NCBI RefSeq assembly: GCF_934643285.1
Contig: NZ_CAKUBT010000002.1
Coordinates: 62,001-126,000 of the forward strand
Origin: an uncultured Ellagibacter sp.
GTDB lineage: Bacteria; Actinomycetota; Coriobacteriia; Coriobacteriales; Eggerthellaceae
Direction of reading: 5' to 3'
DNA: 64,000 bases
Under the pieces are notes generated by a model that made no database searches, was not told the origin of the DNA, and worked only from the letters and a program-made list of their open reading frames with translations. Position numbers and translations under genes: made by a program. Positions 63,859 through 64,000 of the stretch are shown piece by piece. The first letter of the stretch is position 1. Each line of letters starts with the position of its first letter.

Positions 63859-64000
63859 ATGGAGATGACGAAGAAGCGCGGCATCGGGTTCGCAATCGCG
63901 GCGACTGCGATGGCACTCGCGCTCGCTTTCTCGCTTGCCGGATGCTCCGGTGGGCAGAAGGAGTCAAGCGACCAGAAAAGCGATGCGCAGGCCGAGGCGC
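63859..64000 (+). CDS. ABC transporter substrate-binding lipoprotein (3' end outside window)
   Basis: Start of a lipoprotein of at least 47 residues: basic tip, hydrophobic stretch and lipobox LAGC, followed by a Ser/Gln/Lys-rich linker. AAGGAGG lies just upstream (an ATG 6 bases later is possible). Position after the permease and ATPase identifies it as the binding protein of the same importer. The ligand cannot be read from this piece. Confidence 0.8.
   Translation, partial: MEMTKKRGIGFAIAATAMALALAFSLAGCSGGQKESSDQKSDAQAEA

Overview
This 64 kb window (about 60% G+C) comes from an anaerobic actinobacterium, most likely a Coriobacteriia/Eggerthellaceae member such as a Slackia- or Eggerthella-like bacterium. 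The reasons are the gyrB-gyrA-tRNA-Ile-tRNA-Ala order, the FHA/PP2C/RodA-PBP/PknB cluster, a LuxR regulator with a 12-helix membrane half, an oxygen-sensitive indolepyruvate:ferredoxin oxidoreductase, and a divergent Nramp gene paired with a MgtE-type sensor. The genus cannot be fixed from sequence reading alone. The window begins inside gyrB and carries three near-perfect parS sites (about 5.2, 14.1 and 34.4 kb), so it lies close to the replication origin.

Layout. 0-7 kb: end of gyrB, gyrA, a bifunctional-nuclease-family gene, tRNA-Ile and tRNA-Ala without rRNA, a J-domain membrane protein, typA. 7-13 kb: iorA-iorB, a Tat-type beta-helix lipoprotein with SLH-like repeats, and a phenylacetate-CoA ligase, a set suited to fermenting aromatic amino acids. 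13-21 kb: DUF2798 protein, sodium:solute symporter, 5-formyl-THF cyclo-ligase, NhaC antiporter, and an operon of a PRC/MgtE-N/CBS protein with an Nramp-related (probably Mg2+) transporter. 21-27 kb: tRNA-Arg, citrate synthase, a small Cys-rich protein, tRNA-Ser next to a duplicated tRNA 3' end, ilvE, and a LuxR regulator. 27-33.5 kb: a 2085-residue VWA/pilin-repeat surface protein preceded by a small overlapping ORF and a 34-bp palindrome. 33.7-43 kb: tadA, ispE, small membrane protein, tRNA-Ser, DUF2207 protein, EamA exporter, AroK-like kinase, MATE exporter, and an AGCS symporter behind a glycine riboswitch. 43-49 kb: a looser region with tRNA-Arg, tandem and inverted repeats, a homocysteine-methyltransferase-like gene, a ferredoxin-like gene, an Arg/Ala-rich membrane-anchored protein and tRNA-Leu. 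49-52 kb: a degenerate PstB-like protein followed by a PhoB/PhoR-type two-component pair. 52-60 kb: a 6S-like structured RNA candidate, then on the minus strand fhaA-fhaB-PP2C-(RodA-PBP fusion)-pknB. 60-64 kb: isochorismate synthase and the start of a FecCD-type ABC importer operon.

How it fits together. The pknB cluster couples peptidoglycan-sensing PASTA repeats and Ser/Thr phosphorylation to a single-chain glycan polymerase/transpeptidase. The 7-13 kb genes can turn aryl pyruvates into aryl-acyl-CoAs and free acids. Several transporters (SSS, NhaC, AGCS, MATE, EamA, FecCD) suggest an amino-acid-using, sodium-dependent life. The most unusual items are the Nramp/MgtE-sensor pair, the RodA-PBP fusion, the ATPase-dead PstB homologue beside PhoB/PhoR, the structured RNA at 52.2 kb, the leader ORF of the giant adhesin and the repeat elements around 23.5 and 43-46 kb.
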